A DNA stretch of 64,000 bases from Streptomyces camelliae (GCF_027625935.1 NZ_CP115300.1:6386001-6450000), one strand, 5' to 3'. Positions 26,150 to 34,290 are shown, counted from the first letter of the stretch. Notes: a model not told the origin generated them from the sequence alone. Translations and numbers: made by a program.

Positions 26150-27363
26150 AGCTGCGACTTCTTCCGACCGCTCAGCAGGAAGCCGATGCCGATGCCCGCG
26201 ACGAGGCAGACACCGACGAACCACCACACGCCGAACGCCGAACCGCCGTCGGACTTCCCGGACTTCTTGGTCTCGTGCCCGGCGGAGGGCATGCTCGGGG
26301 CCGGGCCCAGCTGGTTGAGGGACCGGACCAGGCTGGTGCCGCCGAAGTCACCCGGCTGCGCGCCGACCGCGTGCGCGGCCAGGATCAGCTGGGCGTAGGC
26401 GGCCGGGCCGCTCTGCTCGGCCCAGCGAGTGGCGTTGTGCTCCAGCCAGGTGTACGTCTGCAGCGCCTGCCCGACGCGCCCGTCGGCGGCGAGCGCGACG
26501 ACCGTGTCCGCCGTGTTGCCGTAGTCCGGCTGGTCCATGGTGCCGGGCAGCGTGGACGTCAGGTGACCCCTCCGCGCGACGACCGACGCGAGGTTCGCGC
26601 CCGCGTTGTCCGCGATCTGCGCCGGGGTGAGGTGCTTGGCGGTGACGCACGCGCTGGTGGCGGGCGCCTTGCCGGCCGTCGTCACGAACCCCTTGCCGAG
26701 CGCACCCAGCACGCCCGCCGCCCCGGCGTCCGCGTTGGCGTACAGCGTGCCCTTCTTGTCCGGCTGGTAGGCGAGGCCACCGCCGCCGACCTGGCCGCAG
26801 GGGACGGACATGGCGGCCAGCAGGTCGTACGGGGACCTGCCCGCCTGGTGGACGTCCGCCGGGTCCGTGCCGACGGCGGCCAGCGCGCCGATGACGACCG
26901 AGGTGGAGTTGGTGTCGCTGGCCCCGCCCGGGGAGTAGCCCCAGCCGCCGTCCTTGTTCTGCACGGACTTCAGCCAGTCCACGGCCTTGCCGACCGCGGC
27001 CCCGTGCCCGCCGACCGCCTTCAGCGCCTGTACGGCGGCGGCCGTGCTGTTGGTGTCCACCATGACCTTGCTGTCGCAGGCCCGGTCCGGGGCGGCACGG
27101 AACGCGGCGAAGGCGCCGTTCGCGCACTGCTGGCCGGCGAGCCAGTCCACGGCCTTCGCGGCGGGCTCGTAGCCGGCCGTGCGCTGGGCGATCAGCGTCA
27201 GCGACTGGCGCCACACACCGTCGTAGGTCGGGTCGGAGGTGCCGTAGAGCCCGGACGGGAGCGCGACCTTGGGCGACGGGGACGGCCCGGCGGCCGTGGC
27301 GGGCGCGGCGGCGGCCAGCACGCCTACGGCGGCGAGAGCCGCGGCGCTGCGGCGGACGTTCAT
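26146..27363 (-). CDS. Secreted intrinsic-factor/transcobalamin-like alpha-toroid protein
   Basis: The 405-residue precursor has a signal peptide, repeated toroid motifs (AVDWLAGQQCANGAFA, AVDWLKSVQNKDGGWGY, NTADTVVALAADGRV) of the prenyltransferase/terpenoid-cyclase repeat class, and a C-terminal helix with KKS anchor at about 380-400. Human intrinsic factor and transcobalamin use the same alpha6-alpha6 fold to bind B12. The gene is the first behind a cobalamin riboswitch and precedes the ECF genes, so I infer a surface B12-binding protein rather than an enzyme. Four Cys residues in the ectodomain may form disulfides. Confidence 0.8.
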   Translation of the reverse strand: MNVRRSAAALAAVGVLAAAAPATAAGPSPSPKVALPSGLYGTSDPTYDGVWRQSLTLIAQRTAGYEPAAKAVDWLAGQQCANGAFAAFRAAPDRACDSKVMVDTNSTAAAVQALKAVGGHGAAVGKAVDWLKSVQNKDGGWGYSPGGASDTNSTSVVIGALAAVGTDPADVHQAGRSPYDLLAAMSVPCGQVGGGGLAYQPDKKGTLYANADAGAAGVLGALGKGFVTTAGKAPATSACVTAKHLTPAQIADNAGANLASVVARRGHLTSTLPGTMDQPDYGNTADTVVALAADGRVGQALQTYTWLEHNATRWAEQSGPAAYAQLILAAHAVGAQPGDFGGTSLVRSLNQLGPAPSMPSAGHETKKSGKSDGGSAFGVWWFVGVCLVAGIGIGFLLSGRKKSQL

Positions 27364-27483
27364 GGTCGGCGACTGCCTCTCCTGCGGGGAGCCGGGCAGC
27401 GCGCGGGGACCCCCGGGCGGCTCGGCTCCGTAGACCTCGACGGTGCCGTGCGCGGCGGGCCGCCGACGCACGTGAGCCGGTCA

Positions 27484-27602
27484 ACGTCCCGTCCGGGGCA
27501 GTCCGGCTCACCACCTTTCAGGTGGTTCACGGTTGCGGGTCAGCGCCGGAATTGCACCGGCTTCCCCCTGTACGGGTGTGATGACGACCCCGCCACCTTA
27601 CC
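27484..27602 (-). ncRNA. Cobalamin riboswitch
   Basis: On the minus strand the leader reads AAGGTGGCGGGG, then GGGAAGCCGGTGCAATTCCG with GCGCTGACCCGCAACCGTG, then GAGCCGGACTGCC. These are the conserved core blocks of the B12 aptamer, including the B12 box GCCGGTGCAATTCCGGC. It sits about 120 bp upstream of the intrinsic-factor-like gene and should repress the whole uptake operon when adenosylcobalamin is plentiful. The rest of the gap up to 27642 shows nothing else. Confidence 0.93.
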
Positions 27603-27642
27603 GGCAGCCTTCCGAGAGCTGAGGGGCGGCTGTGGGCATACC

Positions 27643-28503
27643 TCAGGCAGCCCCGAGCGCCCGGTCGCAGGCCGCCGCGTCCTCGCCCTCCGCCACCCAG
27701 TACGACCGCCCGTCGGCCGATTCCGCGAAGCGGATCGCGGCGGCCCGCTCCCGCCAGGGCACCGCGTCGACCACCGTCCCGCACGCCATCGCCAGTGCCA
27801 CCTCCGCCAGGTCCACCCCGGTCGCCCGCTCCACCAGCCAGGGGATCAGATCACCCGGCAGATACGGCGCGACCCCGGTGACCCGGGGCCCCCGCCCGGT
27901 GAGCCGCAGTCCCACGTGCGCGACGGTGTGGGTGAGGCCCAGGGCCCGTACCGCCCGTTCGACGGTCTGGCGCAGGAAGCGGTTGTGCAGCAACCCGTCG
28001 TGGGCGTGGACGGAATGCCGTACCGGCAGGCCGCCGGGCGCCCCGGGCGTCGTACGGGTGAGCGCGGCGATGCGGACCTCGTCGTCCAGGACGACGGTCT
28101 CGGCGGAGACCAGCGGGCCGTCGGGATCGCCGGACTCGTCCGGGATCACCCCGTGCCGGGCCAGCCGGTCCCGTGCCGCCACGGGGTCCGCGCAGGCCGC
28201 CGCCGTCTCGTACGACAGGCCCGGCAGGCCGAGATACCCGGTGATCCGCGCGGCGGTGCGCAGATGCTTCCTGGTCCAGGTCAGCACGCCCGCGACGGGC
28301 TGCCGGTCGGCGTACCGCACGATCGTCTCCGCCGTCCGCGCCTCCCGCTCCGGGTCGGCCGTGAGGTGGCCGGACAGGAAGGGGCGCGCCCAGTCGGGTA
28401 CGGCGGTGTCGACCAGGATCACCGGCCGGATCCCGGCGATCCGCTCCAGCGGGACCTCGTACGCGGCGGGGCCGGCCCCGAGCACAAGGACGGGCTGCTG
28501 CAT
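27643..28503 (-). CDS. Compact ATP-grasp-like protein
   Basis: The 286-residue protein starts with a Rossmann-like VLVLGAGPAAYEVPLERI and contains ATP-grasp-style segments: GVLTWTRKHLRTAARITGYLGLPGLSYETAAACADPVAARDRLARHGVIP, visible here as YLGLPGLSYETAA and ARDRLARHGV, then VSAETVVLDDEVRIAALTRT, HSVHAHDGLLHN and VAHVGLRLT. The usual ATP-binding lid with its Pro-Val-Val-x-Lys-Pro and Gly-rich loop, expected between residues about 125 and 140, is absent, so ligase activity is doubtful. ATG 28503 is used. A 15-bp perfect hairpin lies about 45 bp upstream. Its partners are unknown. Confidence 0.6.
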   Translation of the reverse strand: MQQPVLVLGAGPAAYEVPLERIAGIRPVILVDTAVPDWARPFLSGHLTADPEREARTAETIVRYADRQPVAGVLTWTRKHLRTAARITGYLGLPGLSYETAAACADPVAARDRLARHGVIPDESGDPDGPLVSAETVVLDDEVRIAALTRTTPGAPGGLPVRHSVHAHDGLLHNRFLRQTVERAVRALGLTHTVAHVGLRLTGRGPRVTGVAPYLPGDLIPWLVERATGVDLAEVALAMACGTVVDAVPWRERAAAIRFAESADGRSYWVAEGEDAAACDRALGAA

Positions 28504-28545
28504 CGGCGCATCACCTTCGCTGGTCAGGCGGTCGGGACGGCGGAA

Positions 28546-28585
28546 CACCCCGGGTGCCGCTCCCCCATAGGCGGCACCCGGGGTG
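28546..28585. promoter_or_regulatory. Perfect 15-bp inverted repeat with 10-base loop
   Basis: CACCCCGGGTGCCGC at 28546-28560 pairs with GCGGCACCCGGGGTG at 28571-28585. It lies in the divergent gap upstream of the ATP-grasp-like gene and the XRE operon. It may be an operator or attenuator; there is no T-tract. Confidence 0.6.
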
Positions 28586-28769
28586 GGTCGAAAGCTTGCT
28601 CTCTGTGTCGTGATCCTCACCCACCGCTCCGTCAACTGTCAACTATTCCTGCCTTCTTGGGCAGGGAGGGTTGTCAGCTCTGGTCGGCGCACGGACGACC
28701 GGGTAGCCTCGCCTCTCGTCCAGTCGCCCAGTCACCGAACGGACGACACACGCTCATGGGGGGACCTCG

Positions 28770-29360
28770 GTGAGTGACGCCTACACCTCGCTGGCCGAAA
28801 TCCTGGCCAGACTGGGGGAGTTGACCGGTCGCTCGGGCCGGCTGCCGGAGGCCCTCGACGTGGCCGACCTCTCCCATCGCACCGGCATCCCCGTCGGCGT
28901 CGTCGTGGAACTGCTCGGCGGCGGGCGGGCGCCCGAGACCTGTCTGTCCGGACGGGTGCGCCAGCGACTGGACTTCATCCGCGAGACGCGGCGCCGGCCC
29001 GACGGCAAGCGGTACTCGCTGGACGAGCTGGCCAGGATCGCCGGCACCAGCAGGCAGTGGCTGAGCGAGTGGCGCAAGAGCGGGATGCCGGGCCTGGAGC
29101 ACACCGACCGGCTGCGCCGGTTCTTCGGGCTGCCGGCCGGCTTCTTCACGGCCGACGAACCGGAGGCCCTGCACGAGGCGTTGCAGCCGGTGCTCCAGGC
29201 ACTGGAGGCCGAGGCGGACCCGCTGCTGCGGCTGCGCGAGAGCGGGCTGGTGCGGCTCGCCGCGCGGGCCCCGCAGATGAACGCCCGCCAGCTGGCCACC
29301 CTCGCCGACCTGGCCGAGATGATCATCTCCTCGGAGCGGGCGGGGGACGCTGCCCGGTGA
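28770..29360 (+). CDS. XRE-family helix-turn-helix regulator, first gene of the ImmA/FAD operon
   Basis: The 196-residue protein has a helix-turn-helix at about residues 65-120: RQRLDFIRETRRRPDGKRYS, then LDELARIAGTSRQWLSEWRKSGMPGLEHTDRLRRFFGLPAGFF. The C-terminal part is helical and Leu/Ala-rich, possibly for dimerisation. GTG 28770 is preceded by GGGGGGACC. The stop overlaps the start of the HExxH gene (GTGA). XRE regulators next to ImmA/IrrE peptidases are usually the substrate cleaved by the peptidase to relieve repression; that pairing is inferred here from context. Confidence 0.85.
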   Translation: MSDAYTSLAEILARLGELTGRSGRLPEALDVADLSHRTGIPVGVVVELLGGGRAPETCLSGRVRQRLDFIRETRRRPDGKRYSLDELARIAGTSRQWLSEWRKSGMPGLEHTDRLRRFFGLPAGFFTADEPEALHEALQPVLQALEAEADPLLRLRESGLVRLAARAPQMNARQLATLADLAEMIISSERAGDAAR

Positions 29361-30019
29361 AGTCCTCCAGGTCGCCCAAGCGCTTCCTCGACCGGCTGGT
29401 GCGCGACACCGCCCGCACCCTCACCGGGCCGACCGGGGCCGAGGCCTTCCTGCACGCGCTGTGCGCCACGCTCAGCCCCCAGCTGGACCGCCCCGTCCGG
29501 CTGAAGTTCGTCACCTTCCCGCCCGGCCTGGACGTCTCCGGGGTCACGCTGGCGATGGACGAGCAGTACATCGTCGTGGTCGAGAACCGCGCCCCCGACC
29601 CGCACAAGTTCGTCATCGCCGGGCACGAGATCGGCCACATCCACTACGGCACCCTCGACGTGCACCACCCGGCCGGGCCGCCGGCCGCCGCGCGCCGGCT
29701 GCTCTCCCGGTACGCCACCATGACCGACTGCTCCATGAACGACTGCTCCGGGGGCGCCTGTTCCGGGGGTGCCCGTTCCGGGAGCGGTTGCTCCGGGGGC
29801 GAGGAGATCCCCTGGGGCCAGGTGGTCGCCATGGCCACCCGGTCCCCGGCCGCCACCGCTGCCGCCGCCGCGGCCGAGTGGGAGGCCGAGGAGTGCGGGC
29901 TGCGGCTCGCCGCGAAGTTCTCCAAGGTCGTCGGGCCCGGCGCGGCCGCCGGCCGGACCACCCAGGACACCCTCACCGGCCGCCTGTCGTCCTCCCTGGG
30001 CAACATCGGCGGACCCTGA
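29357..30019 (+). CDS. ImmA/IrrE-like HExxH metallopeptidase-type protein
   Basis: The 220-residue protein carries VIAGHEIGHIHYG near residue 90, the zinc HExxH motif of the ImmA/IrrE (DUF955) family, preceded by LDVSGVTLAMDEQYIVVVE. Downstream, WEAEECGLRLAAKF supplies an acidic helix that could give the third zinc ligand. Between them is an odd Cys/Ser/Gly-rich insertion at about residues 123-149. The GTG start overlaps the XRE stop, and its own stop overlaps the next ATG (ATGA), so all are translationally coupled. The likely role is proteolytic sensing of a signal and inactivation of the XRE repressor. Confidence 0.8.
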   Translation: MKSSRSPKRFLDRLVRDTARTLTGPTGAEAFLHALCATLSPQLDRPVRLKFVTFPPGLDVSGVTLAMDEQYIVVVENRAPDPHKFVIAGHEIGHIHYGTLDVHHPAGPPAAARRLLSRYATMTDCSMNDCSGGACSGGARSGSGCSGGEEIPWGQVVAMATRSPAATAAAAAAEWEAEECGLRLAAKFSKVVGPGAAAGRTTQDTLTGRLSSSLGNIGGP

Positions 30020-31242
30020 TGCGCTGGGACATCTCCGGCACCTTCGCCGCGTACGCGGTCCCGGGTGCCCTGCTCGCCGTGGCGTTCGTGATCAAGCTTC
30101 CGCTGCTGCGCCGCGCCTGGCAGGACCCCATCCTGCGGGCCACCGCGCTGCTGCTCGGCATCGGCGCGATCGTCTTCGCCTCGCTCCCGCCGGCCAACCT
30201 GCACCGCCTCAACCAGTTCACCGGCATCCCCAACTTCGCGGGCGTGTGGGTGTATTCGCTGCTCACCGCGTACTGCGGCGCCTGCCTGTGGCTCATCATC
30301 ACCTGGCGCGAACCCCCGTCCCCGGTCCGCCGCCGGCGCACCCGGCTGGTGTGGATGGCGTACACGGCCATCATCGCGGGCCTGTGGACGACGTTCCTGC
30401 TCGGCGACCATCACGTGGAGCGGCTGCGCGACCTCGACACCTACTACGCCAACACGCCCTGGATGCGCGAGTTCGGGATGCTGTACCTGGTCGCGCACAT
30501 GGTGTCCGCGCTGGTCGCGGCCGGCATGCTGTGGGCCTGGTACAAGGAGGTCGAGGACACCTGGCTGCGCCGGGCCGTGATCTTCCTGCAGGTCGCCTAC
30601 GCCCTCGGGTTCGTCTTCGACGTCGCCAAGATCGCCGCGATCGGTGCCCGGTGGAGCGGGCGTGACTGGGACTGGCTGTCGACGTACGTCGCCCCGCCGT
30701 TCGCCATGGCCGAGGCGCTCCTGGTCGCCACGGGGTTCATCGCCGGGCAGGCCGGTCCGGTGGCCGAGGAGCGCCGGCGTCTCGTGCGCACCCACCGCCG
30801 GCTGCGGCCGCTGTGGCAGACCATGCTGACGGTCACCGCCCCGGCGGCCCCCGCGACCGGCCGGGTCAGCGGCGCCGCCCTCCGCCTCGAACTGCGCCGC
30901 GCCGCCATCAACGACGGCCTCCTCAAACTGGCCCCCCACCTCAGCGCGGTGCGCCGCGAACGGGTCCGTACGGCGGCCGCGGCGGCGGGCCACCCGGATG
31001 CCGAGGCGCGGGGCATCGCCGGGGCGGTGGACATCCTGATCGCGGCCGACCTGCTGCACCTCCCGGCAGCGGAAGCCGAACCTCCCACCGGGGAGGGGCA
31101 GTCGGGGCACCACGCGCCCGCGTCCGGTCTCTCCGACAGCGAACTGGAGTCCATCGCACACGCGTTGCGGTTCCACGCGCCGGTCATCGACAGGTTCCGC
31201 CGGCAGGCGGCCGCCATGGAAGGTCTCACCGCACATGCCTGA
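30019..31242 (+). CDS. Multi-spanning membrane protein (MAB_1171c/DUF6545-like)
   Basis: The 407-residue protein has about seven helices in residues 8-245 and a soluble C-terminal region of about 160 residues. It resembles the MAB_1171c-type putative transporter family found beside XRE/ImmA pairs in streptomycetes. Helix-loop signatures include PPANLHRLNQFTGIPNFAG and YYANTPWMREFGMLYLVAHM. The tail is Arg/Ala-rich with RLELRRAAINDGLLKLAPHL. No catalytic motif of a known transporter class is visible. It overlaps the FAD gene by 8 bp. A transport or membrane-sensor role is possible but unproven. Confidence 0.75.
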   Translation: MRWDISGTFAAYAVPGALLAVAFVIKLPLLRRAWQDPILRATALLLGIGAIVFASLPPANLHRLNQFTGIPNFAGVWVYSLLTAYCGACLWLIITWREPPSPVRRRRTRLVWMAYTAIIAGLWTTFLLGDHHVERLRDLDTYYANTPWMREFGMLYLVAHMVSALVAAGMLWAWYKEVEDTWLRRAVIFLQVAYALGFVFDVAKIAAIGARWSGRDWDWLSTYVAPPFAMAEALLVATGFIAGQAGPVAEERRRLVRTHRRLRPLWQTMLTVTAPAAPATGRVSGAALRLELRRAAINDGLLKLAPHLSAVRRERVRTAAAAAGHPDAEARGIAGAVDILIAADLLHLPAAEAEPPTGEGQSGHHAPASGLSDSELESIAHALRFHAPVIDRFRRQAAAMEGLTAHA

Positions 31243-32647
31243 CACAGCCGCTGACATACGCACCGCCCGCCGCAGAGCGGTCGTCATCGGCGGCAGTACG
31301 GCCGGCATGCTCGCCGCGTCCGTGCTCGCCACCCGCTTCCACGAGGTGACCGTCGTGGAGGCCGACCGGCTGCCCGCGGGCCCCGAACCCCGCAAGGGCC
31401 TGCCCCAGGCCCGCCACGCCCATCTGCTGTGGTCGGGCGGGGTGGCCGCGATGGAGGAGCTGCTGCCGGGCCTCACCGAGGAGCTGACCGGTCAGGGCGC
31501 CGGACTCGTCGGGGTGATGAGCGACCTGGTCAGCAAGGCGCCCTCCGGGCAGTGGTTCCGGCGATTCACCGACTCCCGGCACCACCTGATCGTGTGCAGC
31601 CGGGACCTGCTGGACGCGGTGATCCGCGCGAACGTCCTCGCCCGGCCCGGTATCACCCTGCTCGACGGCACCCGGGCGGCGGGCCTGGCCGGCGGGCGCG
31701 ACCGGGTGACCGGCGTGCGCGTGGACGGCAGGGACACCCCGCTGGACGCCGACCTCGTGATCGACGCGAGCGGGCGCGGCTCGCAGGCCGACAAGTGGTT
31801 GCGCGCACTGGGTCACGCCCCGGTCCAGGAACGCGTGGTCGACGCGGGCGTCGCCTACGCCAGCCGCCTCTACGCGGCCCCCGACGGCACCCTCGGCCGC
31901 CGCTACCCGGTGGTCAACGTCCAGGCCGACCCGCGCGAGGCACCCGGGCGCGGCGGGGTCGTCGTACCGATCGAGGGCGACCGCTGGCTGGTCACGCTCT
32001 CCGGCACCCGGGGCGGGCAGCCGACCGCCGACCCCGACGCGTTCGAGCACTTCGCGCTCACCGGCCTGACCGACCCGGTCATCGGCCGGCTCCTCGCGCA
32101 GGCGAAGCCGCTGACCGACCCGGTGACCACCCGCAGCACCGCCAACCGCCGCCGCTACTACGAGAACGCCCGGTCCTGGCCGGAGGGCTTCGCGGTCATC
32201 GGGGACGCTGTCGCCGGCTACAACCCGGTCTACGGCCACGGTCTGACCGTCGCCGCCCAGAGCGCGATCGTCCTCGGCCGGGTCCTCGACCGCCACGGCC
32301 CCACCGCCCCCGGCACCGCCCGCCGTATCCAGCGCGCGGTCGCCCGCCCGGTGGGCAACGCCTGGAACCTCGCCGTCGGCCAGGACGCCTCCTACCCCGG
32401 CGCCACGCCCGAGCCGCCCACCCTCGTGGAGCGGATGCTCAGCCGCTACGTCGACCAGGCCGTGGCCGCGGGCTCGGAGAACCCGCGCGCCCTGCGCGGC
32501 CTGCTGGACGTGATGAGCCTGAAGACCCCGGCGGCCCGGCTGTTCGCCCCCGACATGCTCTGGAACATCGCCCTCGGCCCGCGCAAAGGCCCGCTGTCCG
32601 GCCCGCCGCTGAGCGAGGAGGAACGCCGGGCCGCCGGTCTCAACTAG
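31235..32647 (+). CDS. FAD-dependent monooxygenase/epoxidase-like oxidoreductase
   Basis: The 470-residue protein has an N-terminal GxGxxG-type FAD site written VIGGSTAGMLAASVLA, then VVEADRLPAGPEPRKGLPQARHAHLLW, a DLVIDASGRGS segment and the late FAD motif FAVIGDAVAGYNPVYGHGLTVAA. This is the class A flavin monooxygenase pattern. It closes the XRE-ImmA-membrane operon, overlapping the membrane gene. Its substrate is unknown; relatives hydroxylate or epoxidise small hydrophobic molecules. Its stop overlaps the convergent NTF2-like gene by 8 bp. Confidence 0.82.
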   Translation: MPDTAADIRTARRRAVVIGGSTAGMLAASVLATRFHEVTVVEADRLPAGPEPRKGLPQARHAHLLWSGGVAAMEELLPGLTEELTGQGAGLVGVMSDLVSKAPSGQWFRRFTDSRHHLIVCSRDLLDAVIRANVLARPGITLLDGTRAAGLAGGRDRVTGVRVDGRDTPLDADLVIDASGRGSQADKWLRALGHAPVQERVVDAGVAYASRLYAAPDGTLGRRYPVVNVQADPREAPGRGGVVVPIEGDRWLVTLSGTRGGQPTADPDAFEHFALTGLTDPVIGRLLAQAKPLTDPVTTRSTANRRRYYENARSWPEGFAVIGDAVAGYNPVYGHGLTVAAQSAIVLGRVLDRHGPTAPGTARRIQRAVARPVGNAWNLAVGQDASYPGATPEPPTLVERMLSRYVDQAVAAGSENPRALRGLLDVMSLKTPAARLFAPDMLWNIALGPRKGPLSGPPLSEEERRAAGLN

Positions 32648-33104
32648 CTTTCCCCGCCTGGGGAGTGGGCCCGCCGAAGGGCAGCCGCAGCACCCGGTGG
32701 GCCAGCAGCCACCCGCCGTCGTCGGCCCGGCGGAAGGAGTCCTCGTACTGCCCCACCTGCACGGGCGGCCCGGCGGGCACGATGCCGCCGCCGTACCCGT
32801 CGACGCGGTAGGTCGCGAAGTACGAGACAGCGGTGGCCGTGTCCGGGCCGGTCACGGTGACGAGGACGTTGGACATGAACCGGCGCGAGAGCCGGTCGGC
32901 GGGCCGGGAGCCGAAGTACTCCCGCAGCGCCTCCCGCCCCTGCGCCCGCCTCCCGTCGCCACCCGGCGGCGGCCACTCCCAGACCCCGTCCTCGGTGAAC
33001 AGCCCGGCCACGGCGGCCGGTTCACCAAGGTCGAGCCGGTGGACGAAGTCGATGATCAGCCGCTCGCAGGCGCGCTCGGCCAGAAGCCGCTCCAAGGGAT
33101 CCAT
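32640..33104 (-). CDS. SnoaL/NTF2-like protein
   Basis: The 154-residue protein has the cone-shaped NTF2 pattern: RLIIDFVHRLDLGEPAAVAGLFTEDGVWEW, GREALREYFGSR, RFMSNVLVTVTGPDTATAVSYFATYRVDGYGG and a final WLLAHRVLRLPFGG. Related proteins are ketosteroid isomerases, polyketide cyclases or ring-hydroxylation beta subunits. The fold is clear and the activity is not. Its place beside steroid-type genes makes an isomerase or hydratase role tempting but unproven. ATG 33104 has a weak ribosome site. Confidence 0.8.
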   Translation of the reverse strand: MDPLERLLAERACERLIIDFVHRLDLGEPAAVAGLFTEDGVWEWPPPGGDGRRAQGREALREYFGSRPADRLSRRFMSNVLVTVTGPDTATAVSYFATYRVDGYGGGIVPAGPPVQVGQYEDSFRRADDGGWLLAHRVLRLPFGGPTPQAGKAS

Positions 33105-33166
33105 GAGGCTGTCTAACAGGCGTACGGACGGAAGCGCGAGCGAATAAGCAGCGAACGAGCGAGGGT

Positions 33167-34192
33167 CTACACCGCCACGTACGCCACCGGCTCGCTCCCC
33201 GCCACCGGCTCCGCCCGCCCCTGCTTCACCAGCCGCCGCAGATGTGCCTCGGCCTCGGAGACGGCGATGTTCCGGGAGCCGTACGGGATCTGCTCCCACG
33301 GCCGGTTCCACTCCATCCGCTCGGCCAGCTGCCAGGGCGTGAGCGGCTCGGCGAGGAGGCGCAGCAGACCGCGGAGCCGTTCCTCGTGGTGGGCCAGCAA
33401 CGCCCGCACCCGGCCCGGCGCGTCGGTGAAGGCGTGCTGGTGGGCGGGGAGCACCTCGGCGGGGGTGAGCCGGCCGATCCGCTCCAGCGAGTCGAGGTAG
33501 TCACCGAGGGGGTCGGTGACTGTCGTGTCGTCGGGGTCCTCGTACAGGCCGATGTGCGGGGTGATCTCGGGGAGCAGGTGATCTCCGCTGAACAGGCGGC
33601 CCGCTCCGGGCAGTTGAGCGGGATGCTCCTCGTCCAGGTGGAGACACACATGGCCGGGCGTGTGCCCCGGGGTCCAGACGGCGCGCAGCCGGCGGCCGGG
33701 CAGGTCGAGGAGTTCGCCGGGCACGATGTCCCGGTCGGGGAGGGCCGGGGACAGGCCGGGCAGGGTCCGCGGGCGTGGGGCGCGCAGGGGAGCCACATGG
33801 CCGTCGGGCGCTCCGGCCGCCGTCAGCTTGGCCGCCATGTACGAGAACCACCGCTCGGGGCGTGTCTCACGCGTCCTGCGGACGATCGCCGCGTCGGCCG
33901 CGTGCAGCGCCACCCAGGCGCCGGAGGCCTCGCGCACCCGCGCCGACAGCCCGTGGTGGTCCGGGTGGTGATGCGTGACGACGACGCCGTACACCTCGGT
34001 CACCGCCGTACCGCACGCCACGAGCCCCGCCGTGAGGGTGTCCCAGGAGCCGGGATCGTCCCACCCGGCGTCGATGAGCACGGGACCCCGGTCGGTCTCC
34101 ACCACGTAGACCAGAGTGTGCCCCAGGGGATTGTCCGGGATGGGCACCCGAACGGACCGTACGCCCCCGCCGTGCTCGAACGTCGTCGCCAT
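33167..34192 (-). CDS. Metallo-beta-lactamase fold hydrolase with C-terminal winged-helix tail
   Basis: The 341-residue protein contains the zinc motif VVTHHHPDHHG (HxHxDH), GHTPGHVCLHLDE for the next His, and LFSGDHLLPEITPHIG for the bridging Asp. Typical targets are thioesters, lactones and glyoxalase substrates. The last 80 residues (LLAEPLTPWQLAERMEWNRPWEQIP, SEAEAHLRRLVKQGRAEPV) form a winged-helix-like end seen in LACTB2-type hydrolases. ATG 34192 has GGAGGAGAG upstream. It is divergent from the aldehyde dehydrogenase gene, and the shared gap carries two adjoining palindromes. Confidence 0.87.
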   Translation of the reverse strand: MATTFEHGGGVRSVRVPIPDNPLGHTLVYVVETDRGPVLIDAGWDDPGSWDTLTAGLVACGTAVTEVYGVVVTHHHPDHHGLSARVREASGAWVALHAADAAIVRRTRETRPERWFSYMAAKLTAAGAPDGHVAPLRAPRPRTLPGLSPALPDRDIVPGELLDLPGRRLRAVWTPGHTPGHVCLHLDEEHPAQLPGAGRLFSGDHLLPEITPHIGLYEDPDDTTVTDPLGDYLDSLERIGRLTPAEVLPAHQHAFTDAPGRVRALLAHHEERLRGLLRLLAEPLTPWQLAERMEWNRPWEQIPYGSRNIAVSEAEAHLRRLVKQGRAEPVAGSEPVAYVAV

Positions 34193-34229
34193 CTCTCCTC
34201 CACCCCACGGCCATTGCCCACTATAACGA

Positions 34230-34245
34230 GAACTGGTATCAGTTC
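34230..34245. promoter_or_regulatory. GAACTG-GTAT-CAGTTC palindrome
   Basis: This perfect 6-4-6 palindrome lies in the divergent MBL/aldehyde-dehydrogenase promoter and abuts the CTGAC motif at 34246. Its half-sites resemble the AGAACT/AGTTCT ends of the fadA5-cyp125 palindrome at 18546. Confidence 0.6.
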
Positions 34246-34260
34246 CTGACACAGCGTCAG
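34246..34260. promoter_or_regulatory. CTGAC-N5-GTCAG motif
   Basis: CTGACACAGCGTCAG is an exact member of the recurring 15-bp palindrome. It ends 30 bp before the aldehyde dehydrogenase start codon. Confidence 0.65.
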
Positions 34261-34290
34261 AAAGTTACGCGCGGCGGGAGGCGGCCGGCC

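Noticed and set aside
26017..28773. A 918-codon plus-strand open frame
   Set aside because: It lies antisense to the intrinsic-factor-like, B12-riboswitch and ATP-grasp genes, gives Arg/Gly-rich sequence without domains, and is a third-position G+C artefact.
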